Assembly (NCBI GenBank): GCA_003141455.1
Contig: PLMA01000067.1
Coordinates: 199,876 to 263,875 of the forward strand
Length of the DNA stretch: 64,000 bases
Source of the DNA: Chloroflexota bacterium
GTDB taxonomy: Bacteria > Chloroflexota > Limnocylindria > Limnocylindrales > CSP1-4
Direction: 5' to 3'
Positions 16,217-23,204 of the stretch are shown here, one piece after another. The notes under the pieces are model-generated. The model was not told the origin of the DNA and made no database searches. It worked only from the letters and a program-made list of their open reading frames with translations. Position numbers and translations under genes: made by a program. Position 1 is the first letter of the stretch. Each line of letters opens with the position of its first letter.

Positions 16217-16717
16217 TCACTGCGGCCCCGGCTCCGGGGCGCGGCGCGCACCGGCGACGGAGTCGCGAGTCATCCTCCCGAGTACGCCGTTGACCAGACG
16301 CCGGGCCGGTTCGCCACTGTACGTGCGAGCCAGCTCGACCCATTCGGCAATCGCCACCCGGGACGGCGTGCCGGAGTGTAGCACCTCGCCGATCCCGCTA
16401 CGCAGCAGAGTCCGATCCATTCGAGCCAGCTGGACGACGGGATACTGCGGGGCAAGCCGCTCTATCAAGGCGTCGATGCTATCGCGGTCCCCCACGACGC
16501 TTTCGACCAGGTCGCGGGCGAACGCGGCAGTGGCGTCGTCCGCGGCGCTCTCCGCCAGGTGGCGCTCGAGGACGGCCGACGCGGTGCGCTGCCCGAACTC
16601 AGCCTCGAAGAGAGACGCCAGGGCCAGGCGCCGAGCCATGCGATGGGCGTTAACCTCATCCGTCGCCCCCTTGTCGCGGCGCGAGCCCGATCCCGGGCCG
16701 TTCGCGGCAGGGGTCAC
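16217..16717 (-). CDS. nusB: transcription antitermination factor NusB
   Basis: RNA-binding antitermination factor that acts with NusE/S10 on rRNA operons. The all-helical 166-residue product shows [15 protein letters not shown] near residues 28-42, then [23 protein letters not shown] and [16 protein letters not shown], matching NusB. The start is GTG at 16715-16717, overlapping the Asp23 stop as GTGA; the Met at residue 27 is an alternative and would give a more typical length. The first 25 residues are poorly conserved. Confidence 0.92.
   Translation of the reverse strand: MTPAANGPGSGSRRDKGATDEVNAHRMARRLALASLFEAEFGQRTASAVLERHLAESAADDATAAFARDLVESVVGDRDSIDALIERLAPQYPVVQLARMDRTLLRSGIGEVLHSGTPSRVAIAEWVELARTYSGEPARRLVNGVLGRMTRDSVAGARRAPEPGPQ
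16375..16384 (-). promoter_or_regulatory. possible internal promoter in nusB, GTGCTACACT
   Basis: The minus strand reads GTGCTACACTCC inside the nusB coding sequence, the same extended -10 as upstream of rpsB. It could serve acpP, about 200 bases downstream. No -35 is seen, and the site lies in coding DNA, so chance is possible. Confidence 0.25.
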
Positions 16718-17067
16718 TTTCCCCAGCCTTCCACCCCATCCACGACGACGGTCACTTCCCCCGCCTCGAGGTCCAGCAGACGCTCGATCGTGGCCCCGAC
16801 TGCCTTGCGTACCTGGGCCGCAAGCGGACCCAGGGCATGGCCCGGCCGGGCCACCACCCAGACGCGGACGGAGACCCTTCCGTTCACGAGGCGAGCCCTA
16901 ACGGGCGAGCCCGCAAGCCAGGCAAGGGGCCCGCCGTGGCCTACCTTCAGGACGCCCGGCACCTCGAGAGCTGCCACCCTGACCATCTCCACGATCACGG
17001 AGTGACTCACCGTCAGCGGGTCCGCCGTTCTCGCGCGGGTCGTCCCGTCGGATCCTCGACCGTCCAT
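16714..17067 (-). CDS. Asp23/Gls24 family protein (first copy)
   Basis: Asp23/Gls24-type protein, a family linked in Gram-positives to the cell envelope and alkaline stress. The 117 residues carry TVSHSVIVEMVRVAALEVPG and VSVRVWVVARPGHALG with the usual helix-strand pattern. GGAGG lies six bases before the ATG. It is placed between plsX and nusB; in Firmicutes a relative (YqhY) lies directly upstream of nusB, so this is probably the YqhY-like copy, while the copy next to fakA is the YloU-like one. Biochemical function is unknown. Confidence 0.8.
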   Translation of the reverse strand: MDGRGSDGTTRARTADPLTVSHSVIVEMVRVAALEVPGVLKVGHGGPLAWLAGSPVRARLVNGRVSVRVWVVARPGHALGPLAAQVRKAVGATIERLLDLEAGEVTVVVDGVEGWGK

Positions 17068-17098
17068 CGCGCGCGCCTCCGTCTATCTCCGCTTTCGC

Positions 17099-18142
17099 CT
17101 AAGTCCGTTTCGACCCCGCTCCTGCGCCCAGAGAGTCGGCAATCAGGTCCGGTACGTGCGCCCGCGCCGCGGTGGCGCCCGCCTCGACGGCAAACTCGAT
17201 CATGCGCCGTTTGGCCGAGCCGTGGGTGATCAGGACCATGCCCTTCACGCCGAGCAACGGCGAGGCGCCCAGTTTCTCGTAGTCGAACAGGTTGCGGATG
17301 CGGCCCACAGAGGGGCGCATGAAGAGGTACCCGATCTTGCCCCGGATGCCGCGCTGGAACTCCTGGCGCCACACGTTGAAGATGAAGCCGGCCAGACCCT
17401 CGAAGAACTTCATCGTCACGTTGCCGACGACGGCATCGCACACGGCCACGTCGGCCATATGCTTCACGAGATCGCGACCCTCGACGTTGCCGATGAAGTT
17501 GAGGCTGCCATCGTCATCGAGCATCTGTGTCGCCTGCTGGATGGCGAGGTCGCCCTTGCCCTTCTCCTCGCCGATGGAGAGGAGGGCGACGCGCGGCTTC
17601 TGGACGCCCAGGACCCGTTCGGCGTAGAGCGATCCCATGTGGGCGAATTGGTACAGGTTCAGGCCGGTCGAGTCCATGTTCGCGCCGATGTCGAGCAGGA
17701 CGAACGGTCCCGTCTCGGTAACCATCTGGACTGCCAGGGCCGGCCTGTCGACCCCGGGCAGACGCCCCAGGCGCAGAACGGCGGCCGCCATACCCGCGCC
17801 GGAATGGCCTGCCGTCACCAGCGCGTCCGCTCGGCCCTGCTTGATCAGGCCCATCGCAACCATGATCGAGGAGTCCTTCTTCGTCTTGAACGCGAGGGCC
17901 GGTTCGTCCATCTCCACGACCTGGCTCGCCGGAACGATCTCGACGTTCGCCGGGATCGGTCCGCCTGCGGCTTTCTCGATGCGCTCCGGGATGCCGACCA
18001 GAAGGATCGTGTCGCTCGGGTGCGAGAGGGCCCAGGACAACGTCCCGCGGACGATCTCGAGCGGCGCGTGATCGCCGCCCATGGCATCTACGGCGACTCG
18101 GACGGCTCCACTATCGAGCGTTCGGATCGTGGTCAGATCCAC
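17099..18142 (-). CDS. plsX: phosphate acyltransferase PlsX
   Basis: Converts acyl-ACP to acyl-phosphate, the acyl donor for PlsY at the first step of phosphatidic acid synthesis; peripheral membrane enzyme. The 347-residue protein has the family N-terminus VAVDAMGGDHAPLEIVRG, then DALVTAGHSGAGMAA and CDAVVGNVTMKFFEGLA. The start is GTG at 18140-18142, four bases after the rpmF stop; no strong Shine-Dalgarno is visible, so coupling to rpmF is likely. The rpmF-plsX pair is a widely conserved order. Confidence 0.97.
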   Translation of the reverse strand: MDLTTIRTLDSGAVRVAVDAMGGDHAPLEIVRGTLSWALSHPSDTILLVGIPERIEKAAGGPIPANVEIVPASQVVEMDEPALAFKTKKDSSIMVAMGLIKQGRADALVTAGHSGAGMAAAVLRLGRLPGVDRPALAVQMVTETGPFVLLDIGANMDSTGLNLYQFAHMGSLYAERVLGVQKPRVALLSIGEEKGKGDLAIQQATQMLDDDGSLNFIGNVEGRDLVKHMADVAVCDAVVGNVTMKFFEGLAGFIFNVWRQEFQRGIRGKIGYLFMRPSVGRIRNLFDYEKLGASPLLGVKGMVLITHGSAKRRMIEFAVEAGATAARAHVPDLIADSLGAGAGSKRT

Positions 18143-18146
18143 CGGC

Positions 18147-18347
18147 TCAGGCCGTCTGCTGTGGCTTTTCCTGCTTGATCTCGAGCGTGGGCCGACCGGC
18201 GTAGTAGCCGCATTCCTTGCAGGCGTGGTGCGTCAGCTTGGGCTGGTGACAACGCGGGCACGGCTCCAGGTGAGGCACAGAAATCGCCAGGTGGGCGCGG
18301 CGATCGCCCTGTCGGGCGTGCGAGACTTTCCTCTTGGGAACACCCAT
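18147..18347 (-). CDS. rpmF: 50S ribosomal protein L32, zinc-binding form
   Basis: Large-subunit protein L32. The 66 residues open MGVPKRKVSHARQGDRRAH and carry two CxxC pairs (C30, C33, C43, C46), so this is the zinc-ribbon form. AAGGAG lies 11 bases before the ATG. It is the first gene of the rpmF-plsX-Asp23-nusB-acpP-rnc-smc-ftsY run and has a recognisable promoter 140 bases upstream. DUF177 upstream of rpmF is the usual bacterial arrangement. Confidence 0.97.
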   Translation of the reverse strand: MGVPKRKVSHARQGDRRAHLAISVPHLEPCPRCHQPKLTHHACKECGYYAGRPTLEIKQEKPQQTA

Positions 18348-18487
18348 TGGTGTGGTTACTCCTTATCGCTCCGGCGCGGCGACCTTTTGGCGAGGCCAGA
18401 CGGCTGGGCCGGGAGAGCGCCGGGGCGCGACATCCGTTCCGTGGCGGGGCGCGATGAATCATACCCTGCGCATGGGACCGAGGCGGG

Positions 18488-18516
18488 AGTGTAGCGGTTC
18501 CTGGGGCCGCTGTCAT
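18488..18516 (-). promoter_or_regulatory. rpmF promoter with -35 and -10
   Basis: ATGACA (18511-18516) stands 17 bases before TACACT (18488-18493) on the minus strand: five of six matches to the -35 consensus with ideal spacing. It is the most complete sigma-70-type promoter I find in this window. It lies in the 243-base gap between DUF177 and rpmF, giving a leader of about 130 bases. Confidence 0.7.
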
Positions 18517-18590
18517 GGATTCCCGCGGGATTGGCAGGCGGGGCCACCGCTGCGGGTCGACCAGCGCGGGCCGCGGGCCGAGACGAGTAG

Positions 18591-19142
18591 CTAGCCTTCC
18601 TCGGGATCGGCCACGAAACGGCGCAGGACCTCCAGGCGGGGATCGACCTCGGTGCCGGCGTGGTCGTGCGGCCCACTGGGGAGCTCCTGTCCGCACTCGA
18701 TACACAGCCCCGGACAATCCTCCCGGCACAGCGGAGCGATCGGCTCGGCCAGCCTGATCGCGTCGCCTACTTCCCGTTCCAGCTCGAGTTCGTGGTGATC
18801 GTTCAGTCGAAGGGCATCCGGTTCGGCTTCGGCATCGACCGGAAGGCCGCTCGCGAAATCGATGACGGGCAACGCCTCTTCGTCGATCTCGATCTCGACG
18901 GGCCATTCCAATTCGCGAAGGCAGCGACTGCAGACCTGCTGGATGGCGGTCGAGAGCCGGCCGTGGACGAGCAGTCCGCGGTTCGTCTTGGTCAGGCGGA
19001 GCTCCCCTTCGACACCTGTGGTCTGCCGAAGGTCCGGGCCCAGGTCCAGCGCGGGCGCCGAGACCTCGAAGTGGCGGATGGTGCCGAGGGGCTCAGCCAG
19101 GAGCCCGGACACGTTGAAGGTGAGCGCCTCAGCTGCCGACAG
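18591..19142 (-). CDS. DUF177 (YceD-like) metal-binding protein, start uncertain
   Basis: DUF177/YceD-family protein, conserved next to rpmF and thought to take part in 23S rRNA or ribosome metabolism. It carries VCSRCL (C71, C74) and CREDCPGLCIECG (C139, C143, C147, C150), the metal-binding cysteines of the Gram-positive/plant-type subfamily. The conserved N-terminus TFNVSGLLAEPLG has no ATG, GTG or TTG just before it. A CTG at 19140-19142, four bases after AGGAG, would start (M)SAAEALTFNVSG; the GTG at 19107-19109 would cut into the motif, and an upstream ATG at 19218-19220 lies inside the preceding gene. Confidence 0.82.
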   Translation of the reverse strand: MSAAEALTFNVSGLLAEPLGTIRHFEVSAPALDLGPDLRQTTGVEGELRLTKTNRGLLVHGRLSTAIQQVCSRCLRELEWPVEIEIDEEALPVIDFASGLPVDAEAEPDALRLNDHHELELEREVGDAIRLAEPIAPLCREDCPGLCIECGQELPSGPHDHAGTEVDPRLEVLRRFVADPEEG

Positions 19143-19662
19143 GCTGCTCCTGGTCCGCTTCGTCGTACTCGTCGAGGTCTCCCTTGCCGTCTTCAGTGGC
19201 AGGGGCCACTTCCACGGCACGCCGATCTTCCAGCAGCTCCAGACCGCGCTGGATGGTTTTCAGTGTCCGCATCACGTCGGTCTCCAGCCCCAGGAGAACC
19301 TCGGATGCGTAGTCGTCGGCGCCGCGACGGACCGCGTCGGCATCCACATGGGCCTGCCGCGCTATTTCCTGGCCCAACTCCTCAGCCTGCCGGGTCAGCT
19401 CACGCTCTTCGATCAGGTACGTGGCCTGTTCCTGGGCCCGGGCCAGGATCTGCTCGGCCTCCTCGCGCGCCTGTTCCAGCAGCCGTTCGACTTCTTTGTT
19501 GACGCGGCGGGCGGACTTGACCTCCTCGGGGATGGTTACCCTCAATTGGTCGATCCACTCGAGCGCTTCGGCCTGGTCGACGAGCACGCTGCTGCTGAAG
19601 GGGACTCTCCTGCCGTTCGCCACGAGCCCTTCTAGTCGCTCGATCAACACGATGATGTCTAT
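19129..19662 (-). CDS. coiled-coil protein between coaD and DUF177, start uncertain
   Basis: About 175 residues, mostly one long charged coiled coil (VNKEVERLLEQAREEAEQIL onward), cytoplasmic, with an acidic C-terminus. It resembles the DivIVA/ATP-synthase-b-like proteins found between coaD and DUF177 in Chloroflexota, whose N-terminus reads MDIIxLIDRLE and then LxxSxxVLVDxxxxLxxIDQLRVxIPEE; the last part is clear here (LEWIDQLRVTIPEEVKSARR). Function unknown. The first conventional start is the GTG at 19648-19650, 21 bases from AGGAGG. An ATA at 19660-19662, nine bases after AGGAGG, would restore the expected DII N-terminus, so I mark that as the boundary. The 3' end overlaps the proposed start of DUF177. 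Confidence 0.75.
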   Translation of the reverse strand: MDIIVLIERLEGLVANGRRVPFSSSVLVDQAEALEWIDQLRVTIPEEVKSARRVNKEVERLLEQAREEAEQILARAQEQATYLIEERELTRQAEELGQEIARQAHVDADAVRRGADDYASEVLLGLETDVMRTLKTIQRGLELLEDRRAVEVAPATEDGKGDLDEYDEADQEQPVGS

Positions 19663-19709
19663 CGGACGGGCCCTCCTTGGGCAGGTCGCGAGCGCTGCCG
19701 GTTGGGGCG

Positions 19710-19715
19710 ATTATA
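19710..19715 (-). promoter_or_regulatory. perfect -10 TATAAT overlapping the coaD stop codon
   Basis: The minus strand reads GTCTATAATCGCC; the consensus TATAAT at 19710-19715 includes the coaD TAA stop (19711-19713). It would start transcription of the coiled-coil protein and DUF177, with the ribosome-binding AGGAGG about 25 bases into the leader. No good -35 is seen. Confidence 0.6.
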
Positions 19716-20214
19716 GACTCCGTCCCCCGCCCGACAGACGCCTGTAAACGGCCGGGGGCACCATCTGAGTCACGTCTCCCCCGAAGGCCGCGATCTCCTT
19801 GACCAGACTCGAGCTGAGGTAGCTGTGCTCGAGCGCGGTCATGAAGAAGACTGTGTCGACTTCGGGAGCCAGCTTTCGGTTCGTGTGAGCCATCTGCAAC
19901 TCGGATTCGAAGTCGGAGACGGCCCGCAGTCCGCGAACCACGAAGGTGGCCTCGCGACGGCGGCAGAAATCGACCGTGAGGCCGTCGAACGATTCCACTT
20001 CGATGCGGGAGGCCACGTCGGGTGGACAGAATTCGGCGACCGACTCGCGGATGACGGTCAGGCGGAGGTCTGTCTCGAAGACGGGGACCGACTTGTGCGG
20101 GTTCACCAGCACGGCGAGCACAACTCGATCGAAGACCGCGGCGGCTCGCGACGCCACGTCCAGGTGTCCATAGGTGATGGGGTCGAACGAGCCCGGGTAG
20201 ACGGCGATCTTCAC
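19711..20214 (-). CDS. coaD: phosphopantetheine adenylyltransferase
   Basis: Makes dephospho-CoA from phosphopantetheine and ATP, the penultimate step of coenzyme A synthesis. The 167-residue protein begins MKIAVYPGSFDPITYGHLD with the nucleotidyltransferase TxGH motif (T14-H17 of ITYGH), and has VVRGLRAVSDFESELQMAHTN-type central residues and YLSSSLVKEIA near the C-terminus. The GTG start at 20212-20214 overlaps the rsmD stop as GTGA. rsmD-coaD is a standard pair. Confidence 0.97.
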   Translation of the reverse strand: MKIAVYPGSFDPITYGHLDVASRAAAVFDRVVLAVLVNPHKSVPVFETDLRLTVIRESVAEFCPPDVASRIEVESFDGLTVDFCRRREATFVVRGLRAVSDFESELQMAHTNRKLAPEVDTVFFMTALEHSYLSSSLVKEIAAFGGDVTQMVPPAVYRRLSGGGRSL

Positions 20215-20825
20215 CTGGCTGTCTCCTGTGGCCTTGGTGGCGGCTCGGTAAGCGACGGGCCCACCTGGCGGTAGAACGCCAGGGCAGTCTCCCCGAAGCG
20301 CCGGGTTCTCACGGATGCTAGCAGTCCGACAGCTTGTGGTGGAGGCGTGCGCCAGAAGTGCTTGGCCACGACCCACGCCCGTGGACTCAGAAGTGCGGGC
20401 GCTGCCGCCACGCTTACCAGAGCGGCCTCCAGGAGCTGCGGCTCGGCGTAGGGCGGATCGATCAGGACGAGGTCGAATGGCCCGTCGGAGGTCGCACGCT
20501 CCCTCAGGTACTTGATGGCGTCGACGCAGACTACGGAGGCTCGCTCGGAAACGCGGGCGCGGCGCAGATTCTCGACGATGGCCTGGCATGCCCCCGGATC
20601 GCGCTCCACGAAGAAGGCGTCGGCGGCTCCGCGCGACATCGCCTCGATGCCGCCGGCTCCGGAGCCGGCGAAAAGGTCCAGAACCCTCGCGCCGTCGAGA
20701 TCGGGCTCCAGGATGGCGAAGAGCGTCTCTTTGACGCGGTCCCCGAGCGGGCGAGTGCCCGTCCCCGGAGACAGGAGCCGAGTTCCGCGGGCGGAACCCG
20801 CGATGACCCTTCCCGCGTCCGTCAT
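20211..20825 (-). CDS. rsmD: 16S rRNA (guanine966-N2)-methyltransferase
   Basis: SAM-dependent enzyme methylating G966 of 16S rRNA. The 204-residue Rossmann-fold protein has RVIAGSARGTRL at the start, SAM motif I VLDLFAGSGAGGIEA (48-62), and the catalytic DPPY at 123-126. It overlaps both neighbours: its ATG with the recG stop (ATGA) and its stop with the coaD GTG. The recG-rsmD-coaD order is shared by Firmicutes and Chloroflexota. Confidence 0.97.
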   Translation of the reverse strand: MTDAGRVIAGSARGTRLLSPGTGTRPLGDRVKETLFAILEPDLDGARVLDLFAGSGAGGIEAMSRGAADAFFVERDPGACQAIVENLRRARVSERASVVCVDAIKYLRERATSDGPFDLVLIDPPYAEPQLLEAALVSVAAAPALLSPRAWVVAKHFWRTPPPQAVGLLASVRTRRFGETALAFYRQVGPSLTEPPPRPQETAR

Positions 20826-23200
20826 GGCTGCGCCTCACCCGAGTCGGCGGCGGTGGCCTCTCCGCTCGCGGCCCCGGTCTCCGCCTCCGCGACCTCCGCC
20901 AGCACCTCCCCTGCGCCCACTCGCGCCAGCCAGCCGCGCTGCAACTCCACCGCCAGGGCCTCGCTCCCCGGCCGCAGCGCGCCGTCAGAGTCCACGAGAC
21001 GCTCGGCCACCTCTCTCGCCCGTGCGGCCATCTCCCGGTCTTCCCTGTTGCGCAGCGAGGCGATGCGCAGAGTCGGCAGGCCGCTCTGGTGCAGCCCAAG
21101 GAGTTCGCCCTCGCGGCGCAGCTCCAGGTCCATCTCGGCCAGCTCGAAACCGTCCATGTGAGTAGCCAGCGCTGTCAGCCTGGCCTTCGCGGTCTCGTCC
21201 TCCGAGTCGGAGACGAGGATGCAATAGGCCTGAGCTTCTCCCCGTCCAACGCGGCCGCGAAGCTGATGGAGCTGGGCCAGACCGAAACGGTCCGCGTCGA
21301 GGATCAGCATTACCGTGGCCTCGGGGACGTCCACTCCCACTTCCAGAACGGTCGTGCCGACGAGCACATCCAGCTCGCCCAGCCGGAACCGGTCCATCGT
21401 GGCATCGCGCTTCGACGGTTTCATCTGGCCGTGCACGACTCCGATGCGCGCCGCCGGCTCTTCCGGAAGGCCCATGCGTGCGGCGGCTTCCGCAAGCTCG
21501 GCCGGCAGGGCCGCAGCGACCTCGTCGGCGGAACGGGCGGCGGTCTCCTCGTCCTCCTCGACCAGCGGGACGACGACGAATACCCGATGCCCGGCCCGGA
21601 CCTCGCGCACGACCAGCGGATAGGCGCCCCGAGACGGGTCGGACGCCAGCCCCGGCAGGTCGTCCGTGCGGCGAATCCCCGTAGGAATCGGCAGCCGGCC
21701 GGCCGGCGGGGTGCGCAGGTCCGTGACGTCCAGGTCGGCGAGCATGATCTGGCCGAGCGTCCGCGGGATCGGCGTAGCTGTCATGAGCAACACGTGGGGC
21801 GAGCGGCCCTTCGCTCCGAGGGCTTCGCGCTGGGCGACGCCGAAGCGATGTTGCTCGTCTACGACCGCCAGGGCCAGGTCCGCGAAATGGACCGCCTCCT
21901 GCACGAGCGCATGCGTGCCCACGACGATCCGGCCACTCGTGAGGTCGTGCAGTCCCGCCCCGGCGGGCGGCGAGGCCAGCAACTCGAGAGCCGCGCGTCG
22001 CTCGGCCGCCGGCAACGAGCCGGTGAGCAGCGTGACGCCGTGGCCGAGCGGATTGAGCAGCCGGCTCAGAGCCACGGCATGCTGGCGGGCCAGCAGGTCC
22101 GTCGGTGCGAGCAGCGCGCCCTGGCGGCCCGCATCCGCCACGAAAGCCAGGGCCAGTGCCGCGACCGCCGTCTTGCCCGAACCTACGTCGCCCTGCAGCA
22201 GCCGCATCATCGGCCGGGGAAGTGCGAGATCCGCCACGATCGCGTCCACGGCGGTGACCTGGTCGGGCGTGAGGACGGCCGGCTCCGAGGCACCTATCCG
22301 GGCGCGGATCTGATCCGTGATGGCGCCCTCCACGCCACGGATCGCCTCGGCAACTCGGGCGGGAGCCACCAATACGGGCTCGCCCACGGCCAGCCTGCGC
22401 TGTCGATCTCGAGCCACCATGCCGACCTGCAGGGCCAGGAGCTCGTCGAATCCGAGCCGGCGCAGGGCAGCGTCGCGAGAATCGAAGCTGTCCGGGTAGT
22501 GGGCGTTCTCCAGCGCAACGGAGATCGGCATCGGCGGCTCGCCGGGGCCGGCTGCCGTGGCGCCGGCCGAGGCCTCCGGCGGCAGGTACTCCGCGTAGGC
22601 GGCCCCGACGCCGTCGAGAGCTTGCCGTATGGCCCGCCGCAACGTGACGGCCGTCAATCCAGCCGTGAGCCGATAGACCGGCACGATACGGCCCGCGTGC
22701 AGCAGGGCTGATCCGTCGTCGAGCTGGAAGTCGGGATTGTCCAGGGTGGTGGTGAAGCCGCGCCGTCTCACCTTGCCGCTGATCACGATCCACTGACCCT
22801 CGCGCAACCGCTTGTCGATGAAGCGGCGCCCAAACCAGGTCGCCTCCACCTCGCCCGTCTCGTCACCCAGGTATGCCGTGGTGCGTTCGACGCGCCGCCG
22901 GAACGTCTGCTCCTTGCGAACGCCACGCACCAGGAGACGTGCGCTGGCGGCGGCGCCTTCCTCTACCGAGGCCAGCTCGCGTGCACTGCTCAGCTCGCGG
23001 AGGTCGTCGTAACGGCGCGGCAGGTGGAATAGCAGGTCGCGCACGGTGCGGATCCCAAGACGCGGCCCCACCCGTCGCAGGACCGTCGCCCCGGCGAAAC
23101 CGCTCATCCCGATCGGCGTATCGGGCCCCACGGGGCCGCGGCTACGAGGCGCCGCCGTTCCGGCGGTCCGCGTCCCTCTCCCGAACTCCCTCCCGGCCAT
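20822..23200 (-). CDS. recG: ATP-dependent DNA helicase RecG
   Basis: Superfamily 2 helicase that remodels stalled replication forks and branched DNA. The 792-residue product has an N-terminal wedge domain, Walker A GDVGSGKTAV (around residue 337), the RecG-type box II DEQH in VDEQHRFGVAQRE (around 447), TATPIPRTL (around 475), and the terminal helicase signature GLAQLHQLRGRVGRG. The first 32 residues are basic and poorly conserved. It starts four bases after the fakA stop. Confidence 0.97.
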   Translation of the reverse strand: MAGREFGRGTRTAGTAAPRSRGPVGPDTPIGMSGFAGATVLRRVGPRLGIRTVRDLLFHLPRRYDDLRELSSARELASVEEGAAASARLLVRGVRKEQTFRRRVERTTAYLGDETGEVEATWFGRRFIDKRLREGQWIVISGKVRRRGFTTTLDNPDFQLDDGSALLHAGRIVPVYRLTAGLTAVTLRRAIRQALDGVGAAYAEYLPPEASAGATAAGPGEPPMPISVALENAHYPDSFDSRDAALRRLGFDELLALQVGMVARDRQRRLAVGEPVLVAPARVAEAIRGVEGAITDQIRARIGASEPAVLTPDQVTAVDAIVADLALPRPMMRLLQGDVGSGKTAVAALALAFVADAGRQGALLAPTDLLARQHAVALSRLLNPLGHGVTLLTGSLPAAERRAALELLASPPAGAGLHDLTSGRIVVGTHALVQEAVHFADLALAVVDEQHRFGVAQREALGAKGRSPHVLLMTATPIPRTLGQIMLADLDVTDLRTPPAGRLPIPTGIRRTDDLPGLASDPSRGAYPLVVREVRAGHRVFVVVPLVEEDEETAARSADEVAAALPAELAEAAARMGLPEEPAARIGVVHGQMKPSKRDATMDRFRLGELDVLVGTTVLEVGVDVPEATVMLILDADRFGLAQLHQLRGRVGRGEAQAYCILVSDSEDETAKARLTALATHMDGFELAEMDLELRREGELLGLHQSGLPTLRIASLRNREDREMAARAREVAERLVDSDGALRPGSEALAVELQRGWLARVGAGEVLAEVAEAETGAASGEATAADSGEAQP

Positions 23201-23204
23201 TCCG

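Noticed and set aside
20226..21099. Upstream extension of the coaD frame
   Set aside because: The frame is open across rsmD, but CoaD begins at the GTG at 20214 with its conserved N-terminus.
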